Part shown: in pieces, positions 54,909-63,084 of the stretch
Layout: every line of letters starts with the position of its first letter
Numbering within the stretch: the stretch's first letter is position 1
Assembly (NCBI GenBank): GCA_903830725.1
Contig: CAIKVH010000048.1
Coordinates: 62,001 to 126,000 of the forward strand
DNA: 64,000 nucleotides
From: an uncultured Burkholderiales bacterium
GTDB lineage: Bacteria; Pseudomonadota; Gammaproteobacteria; Burkholderiales; Burkholderiaceae_C
Reading direction: 5' to 3'
Notes under the pieces: model-generated
Seen by the model: only the letters and a program-made list of their open reading frames with translations
Databases searched by the model: none
What the model was told of the DNA's origin: nothing
Program-made: the position numbers and the translations under genes

Positions 54909-55638
54909 GGTAGATCTCCTTGGTTTGAGGGTGGTTAACCACTGTGTCTCTGTCCCCCTCAACAATCAAAGTGCCGTAGTGAAGGAGAGTAATTTTTTCA
55001 GCAAATGCGAGTGCTACGTCCATATCGTGTTCAATCATAACGATCGTGGTTGACCTTGGAATGGAGGAAATTAGATCTTTCACCCAAAGTCTCTCATCGT
55101 GGGATAGTCCAGCAAGTGGCTCATCGAGTAACAGTAATTTGGGTTTTTGAGACATAGCCAAACCAATCTCAATACGGCGTTGCTCGCCGTATGACATTTC
55201 ACCTACTTTCCTAGTAGCACTGCTGGCTAAATCCACGCTCTTCAAGATCTCAAGAGCTTGCTCATAAATGTCGTCAGTGACTCTTAAACTGCGCAAGGGA
55301 TTGAACCTTTGTTGACTAACCCCGAGCAGGGCAAGTACAACGTTATGTGCTGCAGTTTCTTGATTAAACAAGTTAATGATTTGAAAGGTGCGGCTTACCC
55401 CCAGATGAGGTCTGGTTTGGGGGGGGAGATGTGTAACGTCTTTGCCGTAGACTTTTACGGTTCCTGAGGTCGGTAGGATTTCCCCAGTAATTTGGTTAAA
55501 TAGAGTGGTTTTTCCTGCGCCGTTAGGTCCAATGATGAGTCGTCGTTCCCCGCTTTGAATTTGCAGGGATAAATTATTGGTGACGGTTACGCCCCCAAAT
55601 TTCTTGCATAAATTATTAACTTCTAAAGCGTATGTCAT
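54898..55638 (-). CDS. livG: Branched-chain-type ABC transporter ATPase (LivG-like)
   Basis: ATPase of 246 residues: Walker A GPNGAGKTTLFNQITGE, LGVSRTFQIINLF typical of LivG, signature MSYGEQRRIEIGLAM, Walker B LLLDEPLAGL and the H-loop EHDMDVAL. It pairs with livF beneath the two permeases. Its ATG overlaps the livM stop by 4 bases and its end overlaps livF, so livHMGF are tightly coupled. Confidence 0.94.
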   Translation of the reverse strand: MTYALEVNNLCKKFGGVTVTNNLSLQIQSGERRLIIGPNGAGKTTLFNQITGEILPTSGTVKVYGKDVTHLPPQTRPHLGVSRTFQIINLFNQETAAHNVVLALLGVSQQRFNPLRSLRVTDDIYEQALEILKSVDLASSATRKVGEMSYGEQRRIEIGLAMSQKPKLLLLDEPLAGLSHDERLWVKDLISSIPRSTTIVMIEHDMDVALAFAEKITLLHYGTLIVEGDRDTVVNHPQTKEIYLGH

Positions 55639-56579
55639 GATTTCTTACCTGCCTTTGATTTTAAGAAGTTCAGGTTCGAAGAGACTATGCCCTTGGGCAA
55701 GAAAATAACAATGAATAAGAAAACAAATCCAAGCAACATATTCCAACGCTCAATGTAAGCAGAAGCATAGTTTTTGAGTATGACAACCAAGATGGCACCA
55801 AAGATGGGGCCAAGTAGCGTGCCAGAGCCACCCGCAATCACACAAAGCAAAGCTTCAGCGGAGACAGTGATGGCCATTACGCTTGGGTGTATGTATTTGT
55901 GAAAATACACATACAGTAGCCCTGCAACCGCTCCCAAAAAGGCTGCTACTACGTAGGTGAACCAACGAATCGCCCAAACGTTATAGCCCAGCGCTGTCAT
56001 CCTTCTGGGTTGATCTCTGGTTCCTTTTATTGAAGCGCCAAAAGCAGACTGAACCAACTGCCTTATAAAGGCCAGGCAGCACAAAGTGATGATGAGTGTG
56101 AACCAAAAGAAATGGCTACTGATTTCTAAATCAATTCCAAAGGGTGACGGACGCGTTAGACCAGATAGGCCGTTGTCGCCGTTGGTGACCGATACCCATC
56201 TATAGGCAAGACCCCAAGCGATTTGGGATAAAGCCAAGGTCAGCATTAAAAATCCTAGCCCTGTCGCACGCAGAGCAATCCAACCAAACACCATCCCGAA
56301 AAGAGTGGTGAGTAGGAGTGCTGCAGGTGCAGTGACAGAATGATCAAGACCTAGATTGATACCCAACCAAGCTGAGAAGTAGGCTGCTAGCCCTAAAAAA
56401 CAAGCATGTCCAAGGGATGTGAGCCCAGCGTAGCCTACAAGTAAATTGAGGCTTGACGCAAAAATGACTGCGATGAGTGCTTGACTGGCTAGGTTTACAA
56501 AATACTCATCACCAAAGATGGGCAGGCAAGCCAGAGCGGCAATTGCCGAGCAAATGATGAAAGGACGCAAGTACTTCAT
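55635..56579 (-). CDS. livM: Branched-chain-type ABC transporter permease (LivM-like)
   Basis: Inner-membrane permease of 314 residues with about nine hydrophobic segments and the LivM markers LLVGYAGLTSLGHACFLGLAAY and VIAGGSGTLLGPIFGAIL, plus the ATPase-contact loop KGTRDQPRRMTALGYNV. Its 5' end overlaps livH and its 3' end overlaps livG by 4 bases each. Confidence 0.94.
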   Translation of the reverse strand: MKYLRPFIICSAIAALACLPIFGDEYFVNLASQALIAVIFASSLNLLVGYAGLTSLGHACFLGLAAYFSAWLGINLGLDHSVTAPAALLLTTLFGMVFGWIALRATGLGFLMLTLALSQIAWGLAYRWVSVTNGDNGLSGLTRPSPFGIDLEISSHFFWFTLIITLCCLAFIRQLVQSAFGASIKGTRDQPRRMTALGYNVWAIRWFTYVVAAFLGAVAGLLYVYFHKYIHPSVMAITVSAEALLCVIAGGSGTLLGPIFGAILVVILKNYASAYIERWNMLLGFVFLFIVIFLPKGIVSSNLNFLKSKAGKKS

Positions 56580-57436
56580 GTGATAACACGTCCAAAAAGA
56601 CCTTGAGGTTTAAACGCAATCACGATAACCATGGGTAAGAATAAAATGACATACGCAAGATCAGGTACAAGCGCAATTCCAAAGGTGTAGATAAATCCAA
56701 CGATGAAGCTGGCTACGAATGTTCCAAATAAACTGCCCACTCCACCAAGGATCACAACAATAAGAGCAAGCGGGAGCATGTCCCCGTCAAGTCCCGGGTA
56801 GGCGTTGAAGATGGGCCCCCCAAGTGCTCCTCCTAATCCAGCGAGTCCAGCGCCCAAACAAAATACGGTTGTAAATAGCAAGGATGCGGGAATACCAACA
56901 GCACGCGCCATATCCATGTCATCTACACCGGCTCTGATCATTGCACCAATCTTTGTGCGCTCGATCAGCAGGTATAACAACACAGCAACGATGACTGCAA
57001 ACGTGAGTACGACGAGTCGGTAAGTTGGAAAGCTGAGATCAAGAAAGTGGATGGGCGATTGAAACAGCGCGGGGGTTGAGACCGGGATGGGATCCCCTCC
57101 CCAGGCCATCAAACAAAAGTCCGCAGCAATAAAGGACAGTCCAAGCGTCGCTAGTACCTGTCCCTGTGAGTTGCCACTGAGTCTCCTCAGAATAAAACGC
57201 TCGATGAGCCCGCCCAACACAGCAATGCTTAACATCGCAGCAATATCAGCAAGAAAAAGGTTGGTCCCGTTTCTAACTAAAACTGCTGTGATGTAGGCGC
57301 CTATCATGAATAGAGCGCCGTGGGTTAAATTTGCGATACGCATTAATCCGAAAATCAGAGCAAATCCGGAGGACAGCATAAACAGCAGTCCTCCTAACGA
57401 TAGGCTATTTAGCGTTTGGATTATCCAGATTTGCAT
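56576..57436 (-). CDS. livH: Branched-chain-type ABC transporter permease (LivH-like)
   Basis: Permease of 286 residues: LNSLSLGGLLFMLSSGFALI, MRIANLTHGALFMIGAY, the ATPase-contact segment RTKIGAMIRAGVDDMDMARA and LGGVGSLFGTFVASFIVG are typical of LivH. It is 10 bases downstream of the binding-protein gene, which starts the transporter block. Confidence 0.94.
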   Translation of the reverse strand: MQIWIIQTLNSLSLGGLLFMLSSGFALIFGLMRIANLTHGALFMIGAYITAVLVRNGTNLFLADIAAMLSIAVLGGLIERFILRRLSGNSQGQVLATLGLSFIAADFCLMAWGGDPIPVSTPALFQSPIHFLDLSFPTYRLVVLTFAVIVAVLLYLLIERTKIGAMIRAGVDDMDMARAVGIPASLLFTTVFCLGAGLAGLGGALGGPIFNAYPGLDGDMLPLALIVVILGGVGSLFGTFVASFIVGFIYTFGIALVPDLAYVILFLPMVIVIAFKPQGLFGRVIT

Positions 57437-57446
57437 GATTTAATTC

Positions 57447-58688
57447 TCAAGATTCCAAGTTCTTTGCGGGAGGCCATTCTCTTGAGTACACAGGATTTGC
57501 CAGGAATTGCTTTTGGTCATAAGTCCAGAACTGACTTATGTTGGGGTAGGTCTTAACGATTGAGTTAACGAGTCTGCCGTCCTTTCTCTCCACCTCCCTC
57601 ACATAGACGTCGCCGACCACGTTGCCAAGGCTGTCAAAGGTAAGCGGGCCACGGGCGGTTTGAATATTGGTCTTTTTCAGCGCTGCCATTAAAGCAGCTT
57701 TGTCTGAGAATTTTCCTTTAACCGCTTCCACAGCAGCTTCAAGAACAGAGCCATTCACATAGGACCCTGCAGCGTAATAGCCAGGGTCATAGCCAAAGGC
57801 CTTTCTAAATGCAGGCGCAAATTTAGCATTGATTGGGTTCTTCAGTTCCGCGGAGTACCAACACACCGTTTTGATACCAATTGCCTCATCCCCCATGTTT
57901 CTGAGAACAGACTCATCTAGCGCGGTCATCCCGCCGATGAGAGCCATCTTGCTCTTAAGTCCATATTCGTTGAACTGACGAACAAACCGGAAACCGTTTG
58001 AACCAGCGAAACCGAGGAAGATTCCGTCAACGTTGGTTTTGAGTTGCGCAAGGAAACTTCCGTAATCCGGGGTTGTGAGGGGGGAGAAGATTTTTTGAAC
58101 AATCTTGCCACCACCTTCCTCAAATACACGCTGAAAGCCTGCGTTCATTTCGTGGCCGTATGCAATGTCATCGGCAATCATTGCCATACGCTTAAATTTG
58201 AGATCTTTAACGCAGTGTTCAGCCATGACGTGGGCAGATTGTGCTGAGGTCGATGTTGCTCTAACAAACCATGGGTTAGGCTTACGCTGCGTCATGTCCT
58301 CAGCGGCGGCAACGGAGAGAGTAGGTATCTTGTTGGTTTTGATGTAGTCATCAATAGCCAGGGCTTCAAACGCTGCTAAAGGACCCGTCAACACGTGTAT
58401 TTTGTTGAGCTCATACAACTCTTGAATTTTTGATTTTGCAGTGGCTGGAACCCCTCCTGTGTCGGCTACAAAAAGTTGTACTTTTTTGCCCGCAATCATG
58501 TTGTTTCTCTCGGTAAGGTACATCGTCAGTGCACGTTCCATATCGATACCGCCTGAGGCGAGGGGCCCTGTCTTAACGGTTAAAAGACCGAGGCGCAAAA
58601 CATCATCCTCTGCTGCCTTGACCTGAGGGAATGCCATAGTTGCCCCAACTGCAGCAGTGCTTTGTATAAAATTTCTTCTGGTTGTCAT
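57447..58688 (-). CDS. ABC transporter substrate-binding protein (LivK-like)
   Basis: Periplasmic binding protein of 413 residues, type I fold. The N-terminus MTTRRNFIQSTAAVGATMAF has a twin-arginine-like motif and cleaves near KAA. The core shows LRLGLLTVKTGPLASGG, VQLFVADTGGVPATAKSKIQ and GPLAAFEALAIDDY, and the hinge region has AMIADDIAYGHEMNAGFQRV. The ligand is unknown; aromatic or amide compounds are common for the catabolic-island versions of this family. It is the first of the five transporter genes and follows the CocE gene after 47 bases. Confidence 0.92.
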   Translation of the reverse strand: MTTRRNFIQSTAAVGATMAFPQVKAAEDDVLRLGLLTVKTGPLASGGIDMERALTMYLTERNNMIAGKKVQLFVADTGGVPATAKSKIQELYELNKIHVLTGPLAAFEALAIDDYIKTNKIPTLSVAAAEDMTQRKPNPWFVRATSTSAQSAHVMAEHCVKDLKFKRMAMIADDIAYGHEMNAGFQRVFEEGGGKIVQKIFSPLTTPDYGSFLAQLKTNVDGIFLGFAGSNGFRFVRQFNEYGLKSKMALIGGMTALDESVLRNMGDEAIGIKTVCWYSAELKNPINAKFAPAFRKAFGYDPGYYAAGSYVNGSVLEAAVEAVKGKFSDKAALMAALKKTNIQTARGPLTFDSLGNVVGDVYVREVERKDGRLVNSIVKTYPNISQFWTYDQKQFLANPVYSREWPPAKNLES

Positions 58689-58735
58689 GTTGTCTCCTTT
58701 GATTTTTTGGGATTACTGAACGCTTATTTAATGGA

Positions 58736-60475
58736 TTATTTCTTTGGAATGACAGGAATCAATAAATAGTTTTCCATATTTTTGGAGAAATGCAAACTAC
58801 TTTGTCCACCAAAGGTGTTGGGTGGGCGATCCCTTGGATCATCGTGTAAGAAAGGCCCGCAACCTAGCAACTCATTTTTAAAGTTAGAAAGTTTGAGTCC
58901 TGTTTTCTTGGAATAAGTGTAATCTTTACCGCGCACACTTAAGCCAATTCTGTAGCCCTTAGGGATAACGATAGATGTAGGCCAAATCTCAACATCCAAC
59001 TCAACGGGTTGACCAGGAATAAGGGCTTGAGGGGAAACGTGAGTGTGGTAAGGCCTATACGGCCTGGTGAGGTCTTTATCTAGCGCTCTGTGGGAGGCTC
59101 TGAGCCAGCCCTGCGCGACCGGCGTATGCGGGTCAATCGCTCCTGCAAAGGTCACTTCTCTTAGATCCGGTGTAAAAATACGAACCACTAAGAAAATATC
59201 TGCATCGCTGGTATTTGAAGAGACCCAAAGCTTTGCAGCAAGGGGGCCAGTTAGCTCAGTTTGCTCGTCAAGGGGTTTGGATAGGAAACTCAATCCTTCT
59301 CCAAGTGCGTCAAAACTTAGTGTACGCTCCTCTTGGGACGGCTCAAATGAAAGCCCTTGGTGCGTAGGCTCCAGGTGCAAGCGAGTCCACTTTGTTTGGG
59401 CGAGAGGCCAATCTGACTCAACTCGGTCCTCGAAATGGTCAGTATGCCTGACCTGCAAACGCACTGGTGGTTCCTTGTCCCAGCCATTTTTCTCGCCCTT
59501 GAGGAAATAGGCAAAAAATCTTTTCTGTAGAGCAACGCCGTAATCGGTATAAAAGTGTGTCCAATGCTCAAGGCCGTGCATCTCAAGCCACTTGTTTTTA
59601 GACGCTGCCCTCATAAAGGACTCACTGTTACCTCGCAAATGAAGTCCCTGTCCTCCCCAGTTTCCGGCAGACAAGAAGGGTACGGTTATCCGGTCCCAAT
59701 TTGCAGACCTTGCTCGGTGGTATTCGTCGTCAACCGGGTGAGCCAAAATATCATCGCCAAATGAACAGCGGTTTTTCTGAAGTGTCCTGTCGTCCAGCGT
59801 CTCATCCCCGCAGACCAGCGTCCCATTGGCTTTGCTCTTAGGGCCCCGTTCGCCTAATCCGTATTGAACGGTCTTCACCTGCATGTCATACCAGTTTGCC
59901 CAAAAGGTAGACAAAATACCGCCGTGGTGCGTCATGTCTCTGTACCAATCGCTCGCGCCTTCCCAAATACACATCGCAGCAAGGTGAGGTGGGTTTTTTC
60001 CAGCAACATGCCATTGGTTTATGCCAAAGTAGGAAACACCACTTAGACCCACCCGACCGTTACTCCAGTCTTGAACCCCAGCCCATTCGATGCATTCATA
60101 AAAGTCTTGAGTTTCCTGAGGTGCGAAATGATCAATAAAACCCGGAGAACGCCCGCATCCTCTGGAGTCCACTCGAACACACACATATCCATCGGGTACC
60201 CATTTCTCGGGATCAACAACTTCCCAGTTCTGGTAAAGGTTGGTCGATCCGTAGGGAACATCAGGGTGCTCTGTGATCATCTTCTGCCACGCGCTCGGAT
60301 AGCCTTCTTGAAATGCAAGCCCCTTTGCATATGGACCGTAACTCAAGAGGACAGGATATTTCCCGGGCACCTTAGGGCGGTAGACATCGGCGCGAAGCGT
60401 CAGTCCGTCGGCCATGACTATTGGCATGTCCCAGTCAATTTGCATGAAGGTGGGCGTTTTGGTGTGCGCGTTCAT
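58736..60475 (-). CDS. CocE/NonD-family hydrolase
   Basis: A 579-residue serine hydrolase of the cocaine-esterase/acyl-peptidase-like group. The N-terminal alpha/beta domain carries the oxyanion region LLSYGPYAKG, VDSRGCGRSPG and nucleophile Ser148 in GVSYFG; a histidine lies in GLEHWTHFY. The C-terminal PepX-type jelly roll follows from about 330. The site normally holding the Asp reads SAGNWGGQGLH, without the aspartate. It should cleave an ester or amide to an acid and alcohol or amine. It lies 24 bases after the monooxygenase gene. Confidence 0.85.
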   Translation of the reverse strand: MNAHTKTPTFMQIDWDMPIVMADGLTLRADVYRPKVPGKYPVLLSYGPYAKGLAFQEGYPSAWQKMITEHPDVPYGSTNLYQNWEVVDPEKWVPDGYVCVRVDSRGCGRSPGFIDHFAPQETQDFYECIEWAGVQDWSNGRVGLSGVSYFGINQWHVAGKNPPHLAAMCIWEGASDWYRDMTHHGGILSTFWANWYDMQVKTVQYGLGERGPKSKANGTLVCGDETLDDRTLQKNRCSFGDDILAHPVDDEYHRARSANWDRITVPFLSAGNWGGQGLHLRGNSESFMRAASKNKWLEMHGLEHWTHFYTDYGVALQKRFFAYFLKGEKNGWDKEPPVRLQVRHTDHFEDRVESDWPLAQTKWTRLHLEPTHQGLSFEPSQEERTLSFDALGEGLSFLSKPLDEQTELTGPLAAKLWVSSNTSDADIFLVVRIFTPDLREVTFAGAIDPHTPVAQGWLRASHRALDKDLTRPYRPYHTHVSPQALIPGQPVELDVEIWPTSIVIPKGYRIGLSVRGKDYTYSKKTGLKLSNFKNELLGCGPFLHDDPRDRPPNTFGGQSSLHFSKNMENYLLIPVIPKK

Positions 60476-60499
60476 TTAATTTGAGTGACTAGATTTCAA

Positions 60500-61588
60500 T
60501 TACTTGATAGCAGCGTTAACTCTTGGCATAACTTCTGTTGCGAAAAGCTCCATTGAACGTTTAGCAAGTTTCGGATCCATCCAGTCATGACAAGCGTACA
60601 CGAGGTTCCCAAAGTCACCCACGTGCTCGCGGAATGCAAGAATTTGGTCAACAACCGAGTTCACCGTTCCTGCCAACACCAATCGTTTGGACACGTACTC
60701 AGGCGTTATCTCCGAGTCGGGCATGTTTTGATCCGTTTTGAAGAGATTACTCCTTCCCCCGCCGGTTACCAGTTTGCGGACCAGTTGTTTGAAGTAGAAG
60801 TGGTAAGGGCCGCCTTCTTCAAGAGCATAGCGTTTTGCTGTGGCCTCGTCATCGGCAACAAAGATGCTCTTCGCCACACGCCAATCTGCGGGGGAGGGGG
60901 TGGCCCCCACTGCCTCACGCCCTTCAACATATTTAGGCCAATGGGTTTTAACCCATTCAGGCATTAAAAAGTTTGCTGATATGGGGAACCAACCTCTTTT
61001 GGCCATCTCAGCAACTCCTTGAGAGAAAGGAGCTACCGCAGTTCCGACAATCTGTGGATAAGGTTTTTGGTAAGGTTTCATGATGAAGCCTTGTCCGATT
61101 TCTGGGATCATCGTCTTCTCGACAGATATTTTCCAAAACTGACCTTCGATGTTATATGGAGGCTCAGATTCCCAAATTTTTAGTACAGTGTTAATACACT
61201 CAACAAACATGGCGTTTCTGTCTTTGCCAAAGCTACCAAACACCTCTGCATCTGACATCAAGCCACCAGGGCTGATACCCATAATTAAGCGTCCCTTGAG
61301 CAAGTGGTCTAACATGGCCACATGAGCAGCAATTGCAGCGGGATGAGAGTTAGGAAGGTTTAAAGTCCCGGTGCCTAGTTTGATGTTTTTGGTCTCATGG
61401 GCTAATGTAGCTAAAAAAATCATACTCGAGGTGACGGTTTCTGCAGCATCCGTAACATGCTCGCCAACGTAGGCCTCACTAAATCCTAGCTTGTCACCCA
61501 GGATAATGGCTTCTCTGTCCTCCTGCAAGCTCTCCGTTACGTTGCGTCCAGGCGGGTGCAAGGGCATCATAAACATGCTGTGTTTCAT
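60500..61588 (-). CDS. Luciferase-like (LLM) flavin-dependent monooxygenase
   Basis: Bacterial-luciferase fold of 362 residues, using reduced FMN delivered by a separate reductase. Diagnostic segments are FMMPLHPPGRNVTES, GFSEAYVGEHVTDAAETV, IKLGTGTLNLPNSHPAAIAA and GRLIMGISPGGLMSDAEVFG. The resemblance is to alkane/limonene-type and other two-component oxygenases. The nearby flavin reductase gene, 71 bases upstream, is the likely partner. The substrate is unknown; oxygenation at a ring or ether is typical. Confidence 0.88.
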   Translation of the reverse strand: MKHSMFMMPLHPPGRNVTESLQEDREAIILGDKLGFSEAYVGEHVTDAAETVTSSMIFLATLAHETKNIKLGTGTLNLPNSHPAAIAAHVAMLDHLLKGRLIMGISPGGLMSDAEVFGSFGKDRNAMFVECINTVLKIWESEPPYNIEGQFWKISVEKTMIPEIGQGFIMKPYQKPYPQIVGTAVAPFSQGVAEMAKRGWFPISANFLMPEWVKTHWPKYVEGREAVGATPSPADWRVAKSIFVADDEATAKRYALEEGGPYHFYFKQLVRKLVTGGGRSNLFKTDQNMPDSEITPEYVSKRLVLAGTVNSVVDQILAFREHVGDFGNLVYACHDWMDPKLAKRSMELFATEVMPRVNAAIK

Positions 61589-61659
61589 TTCTTGATTCCT
61601 TTAATTAAGATTCTTTATTGGCTGGGTTAGGTACTTCTCTAGGTTCAGCATCAAAGGAT

Positions 61660-62160
61660 TTAAACCATCACTAGCTCATCGCCTTTCATGTACTTGCCTT
61701 TGCAAAACATAAGAGTGGCGAGATCTTGGTATGCATAAGCCTCTACCTCACCCAGGTACAAAATATGATCGCCCGCTTCTATGCGTTGGTATGTCTTGCA
61801 CTGAAAACACGCGGCGCAGTTGTCGATCAAGGGTATTCCTGCAATGCCATCGCTGTATGCAACTGTGTTGAATTTGTCCGGTATTGGGCTCGCAAATCTT
61901 TTGGATAAATCTGTCTGCGTTAAGGTCAGCACATTGATCGCAAACCGAGCACTATGGTCAAAAGCGTCCATGCTAGGGGAGTTTTTCTTCAAACTCCAAA
62001 GCACCAATGCCGGCTCTAGTGAGACAGAGCTAAAAGAGTTGGCGGTGACCCCGACCCTTTGGCCATCTTCAGCAAGGGTCGTCACAATGGTCACGCCAGT
62101 GGCAAAACTGCCTAGCGCTTTTCTAAAGTCGGTCGTTATAAATGGAGTCTTAGTGTTCAT
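61660..62160 (-). CDS. Flavin reductase family protein
   Basis: A 166-residue FMN reductase of the RutF/HpaC-type fold. FRKALGSFATGVTIVTT, GVTANSFSSVSLEPALVLWSL and FDHSARFAINVLTLTQTDLS are visible. It supplies reduced flavin to the LLM monooxygenase encoded next. It is probably the first gene behind the promoter in the 65-base gap that holds the FNR-like palindrome. Confidence 0.9.
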   Translation of the reverse strand: MNTKTPFITTDFRKALGSFATGVTIVTTLAEDGQRVGVTANSFSSVSLEPALVLWSLKKNSPSMDAFDHSARFAINVLTLTQTDLSKRFASPIPDKFNTVAYSDGIAGIPLIDNCAACFQCKTYQRIEAGDHILYLGEVEAYAYQDLATLMFCKGKYMKGDELVMV

Positions 62161-62161
62161 T

Positions 62162-62212
62162 TGATCACTTAAAAGTTTGATGTATTTGAAGTGATCATTT
62201 GATCTATATCAA
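62162..62212. promoter_or_regulatory. Operator region with FNR-type box and TetR-type inverted repeat
   Basis: TTGATCTATATCAA (62199-62212) is a perfect 5-4-5 FNR/Anr consensus palindrome. Next to it, TGATCACTT (62162-62170) and AAGTGATCA (62189-62197) form a 9-base inverted repeat across 18 bases. All lie between the TetR gene stop and the flavin-reductase start, just before its ATG. The site suggests oxygen-responsive control plus a second factor, possibly the TetR protein. Confidence 0.6.
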
Positions 62213-62225
62213 TCAGGGGTTTCCC

Positions 62226-63053
62226 TTAAACGGGCGAATTAACAGAATTATTTGGCTTTATTTGCTTTTTAATGCCGAGGATTTCGGGGAGAACCACAAC
62301 GGCGCCAGCTACAAAATGCGCAATGGTTTGCCTGATAAGGTCGTCTAGATTGTCCTCAACAGGGACATTAAAAATCCATTGCCTTTGGCCAAAATAAAAG
62401 ACTCGGGCATTGATACTCCAAACAAGCTCAATCTCCGCAGTCTTCAGGGGGATTTCGCTAATGGTTGGCAACCCCAGTTCATGGCGCAACTCAGTCGCTA
62501 TGGGCTCAAGGATTCGTGTTTTTAGGATATCCAGATATTTGCGGTTGATATCCTCCCCCCGCAACCCTGAGAACATGAAGATCCGAACCCAGTCCCATGT
62601 GAGCGCTGCTTTCGCGTACTCAATATACAACCGAGTCAGGCGGTCCTGCAAAGAGATAGTCCTGTCCTTGATCACAGTTTCCCAAAATGGATTCCACCGA
62701 CCCAAATAAACCTCTTCAAATACCCTATTGATTAGGGCTTCTTTATTGGGAAAGTATTTGTACAGCAGCGACTGCGTGACCCCGAGTCGTTGCGCTAACT
62801 CCCGTGTGTCTCCCCCAAACCCTACCTCTGCGAAGTACTTCACCGCCTCCCGCGCAATGAGTTGCTCACGCTCGGCGCCGCTGAGTCTCTTTGGGGATTT
62901 CAAAAGTGGGGTAGCTGAATTAAGGGTTGCGCCGTCACCGGCACCGTGGCCATCACCTTGTGCGACGCCAACACTTTCGGCCACGGACCCAACCGCATCA
63001 GAGGTCTGAGCCTTGGGCGTTACGAGCCTTTTGTTTTTGGGTAATGTAGCCAA
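62226..63053 (-). CDS. TetR/AcrR-family transcriptional regulator
   Basis: A 275-residue regulator. The first 60 residues form an unusual low-complexity extension (GSVAESVGVAQGDGHGAGDG). The HTH is in LAQRLGVTQSLLYKYFPNKE, followed by a ligand domain of about 150 residues. It presumably senses a pathway compound and represses the operon. It lies in the operon between the Gfo/Idh and flavin-reductase genes, 65 bases upstream of the latter. Confidence 0.9.
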   Translation of the reverse strand: MATLPKNKRLVTPKAQTSDAVGSVAESVGVAQGDGHGAGDGATLNSATPLLKSPKRLSGAEREQLIAREAVKYFAEVGFGGDTRELAQRLGVTQSLLYKYFPNKEALINRVFEEVYLGRWNPFWETVIKDRTISLQDRLTRLYIEYAKAALTWDWVRIFMFSGLRGEDINRKYLDILKTRILEPIATELRHELGLPTISEIPLKTAEIELVWSINARVFYFGQRQWIFNVPVEDNLDDLIRQTIAHFVAGAVVVLPEILGIKKQIKPNNSVNSPV

Positions 63054-63084
63054 TTTAATTAATAACTGTCATCAAAGCATCTAC

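Noticed and set aside
59067-59510. Plus-strand ORF of 147 residues
   Set aside because: Antisense of the CocE-family gene, and its cysteine- and serine-rich translation looks like a frame shadow.
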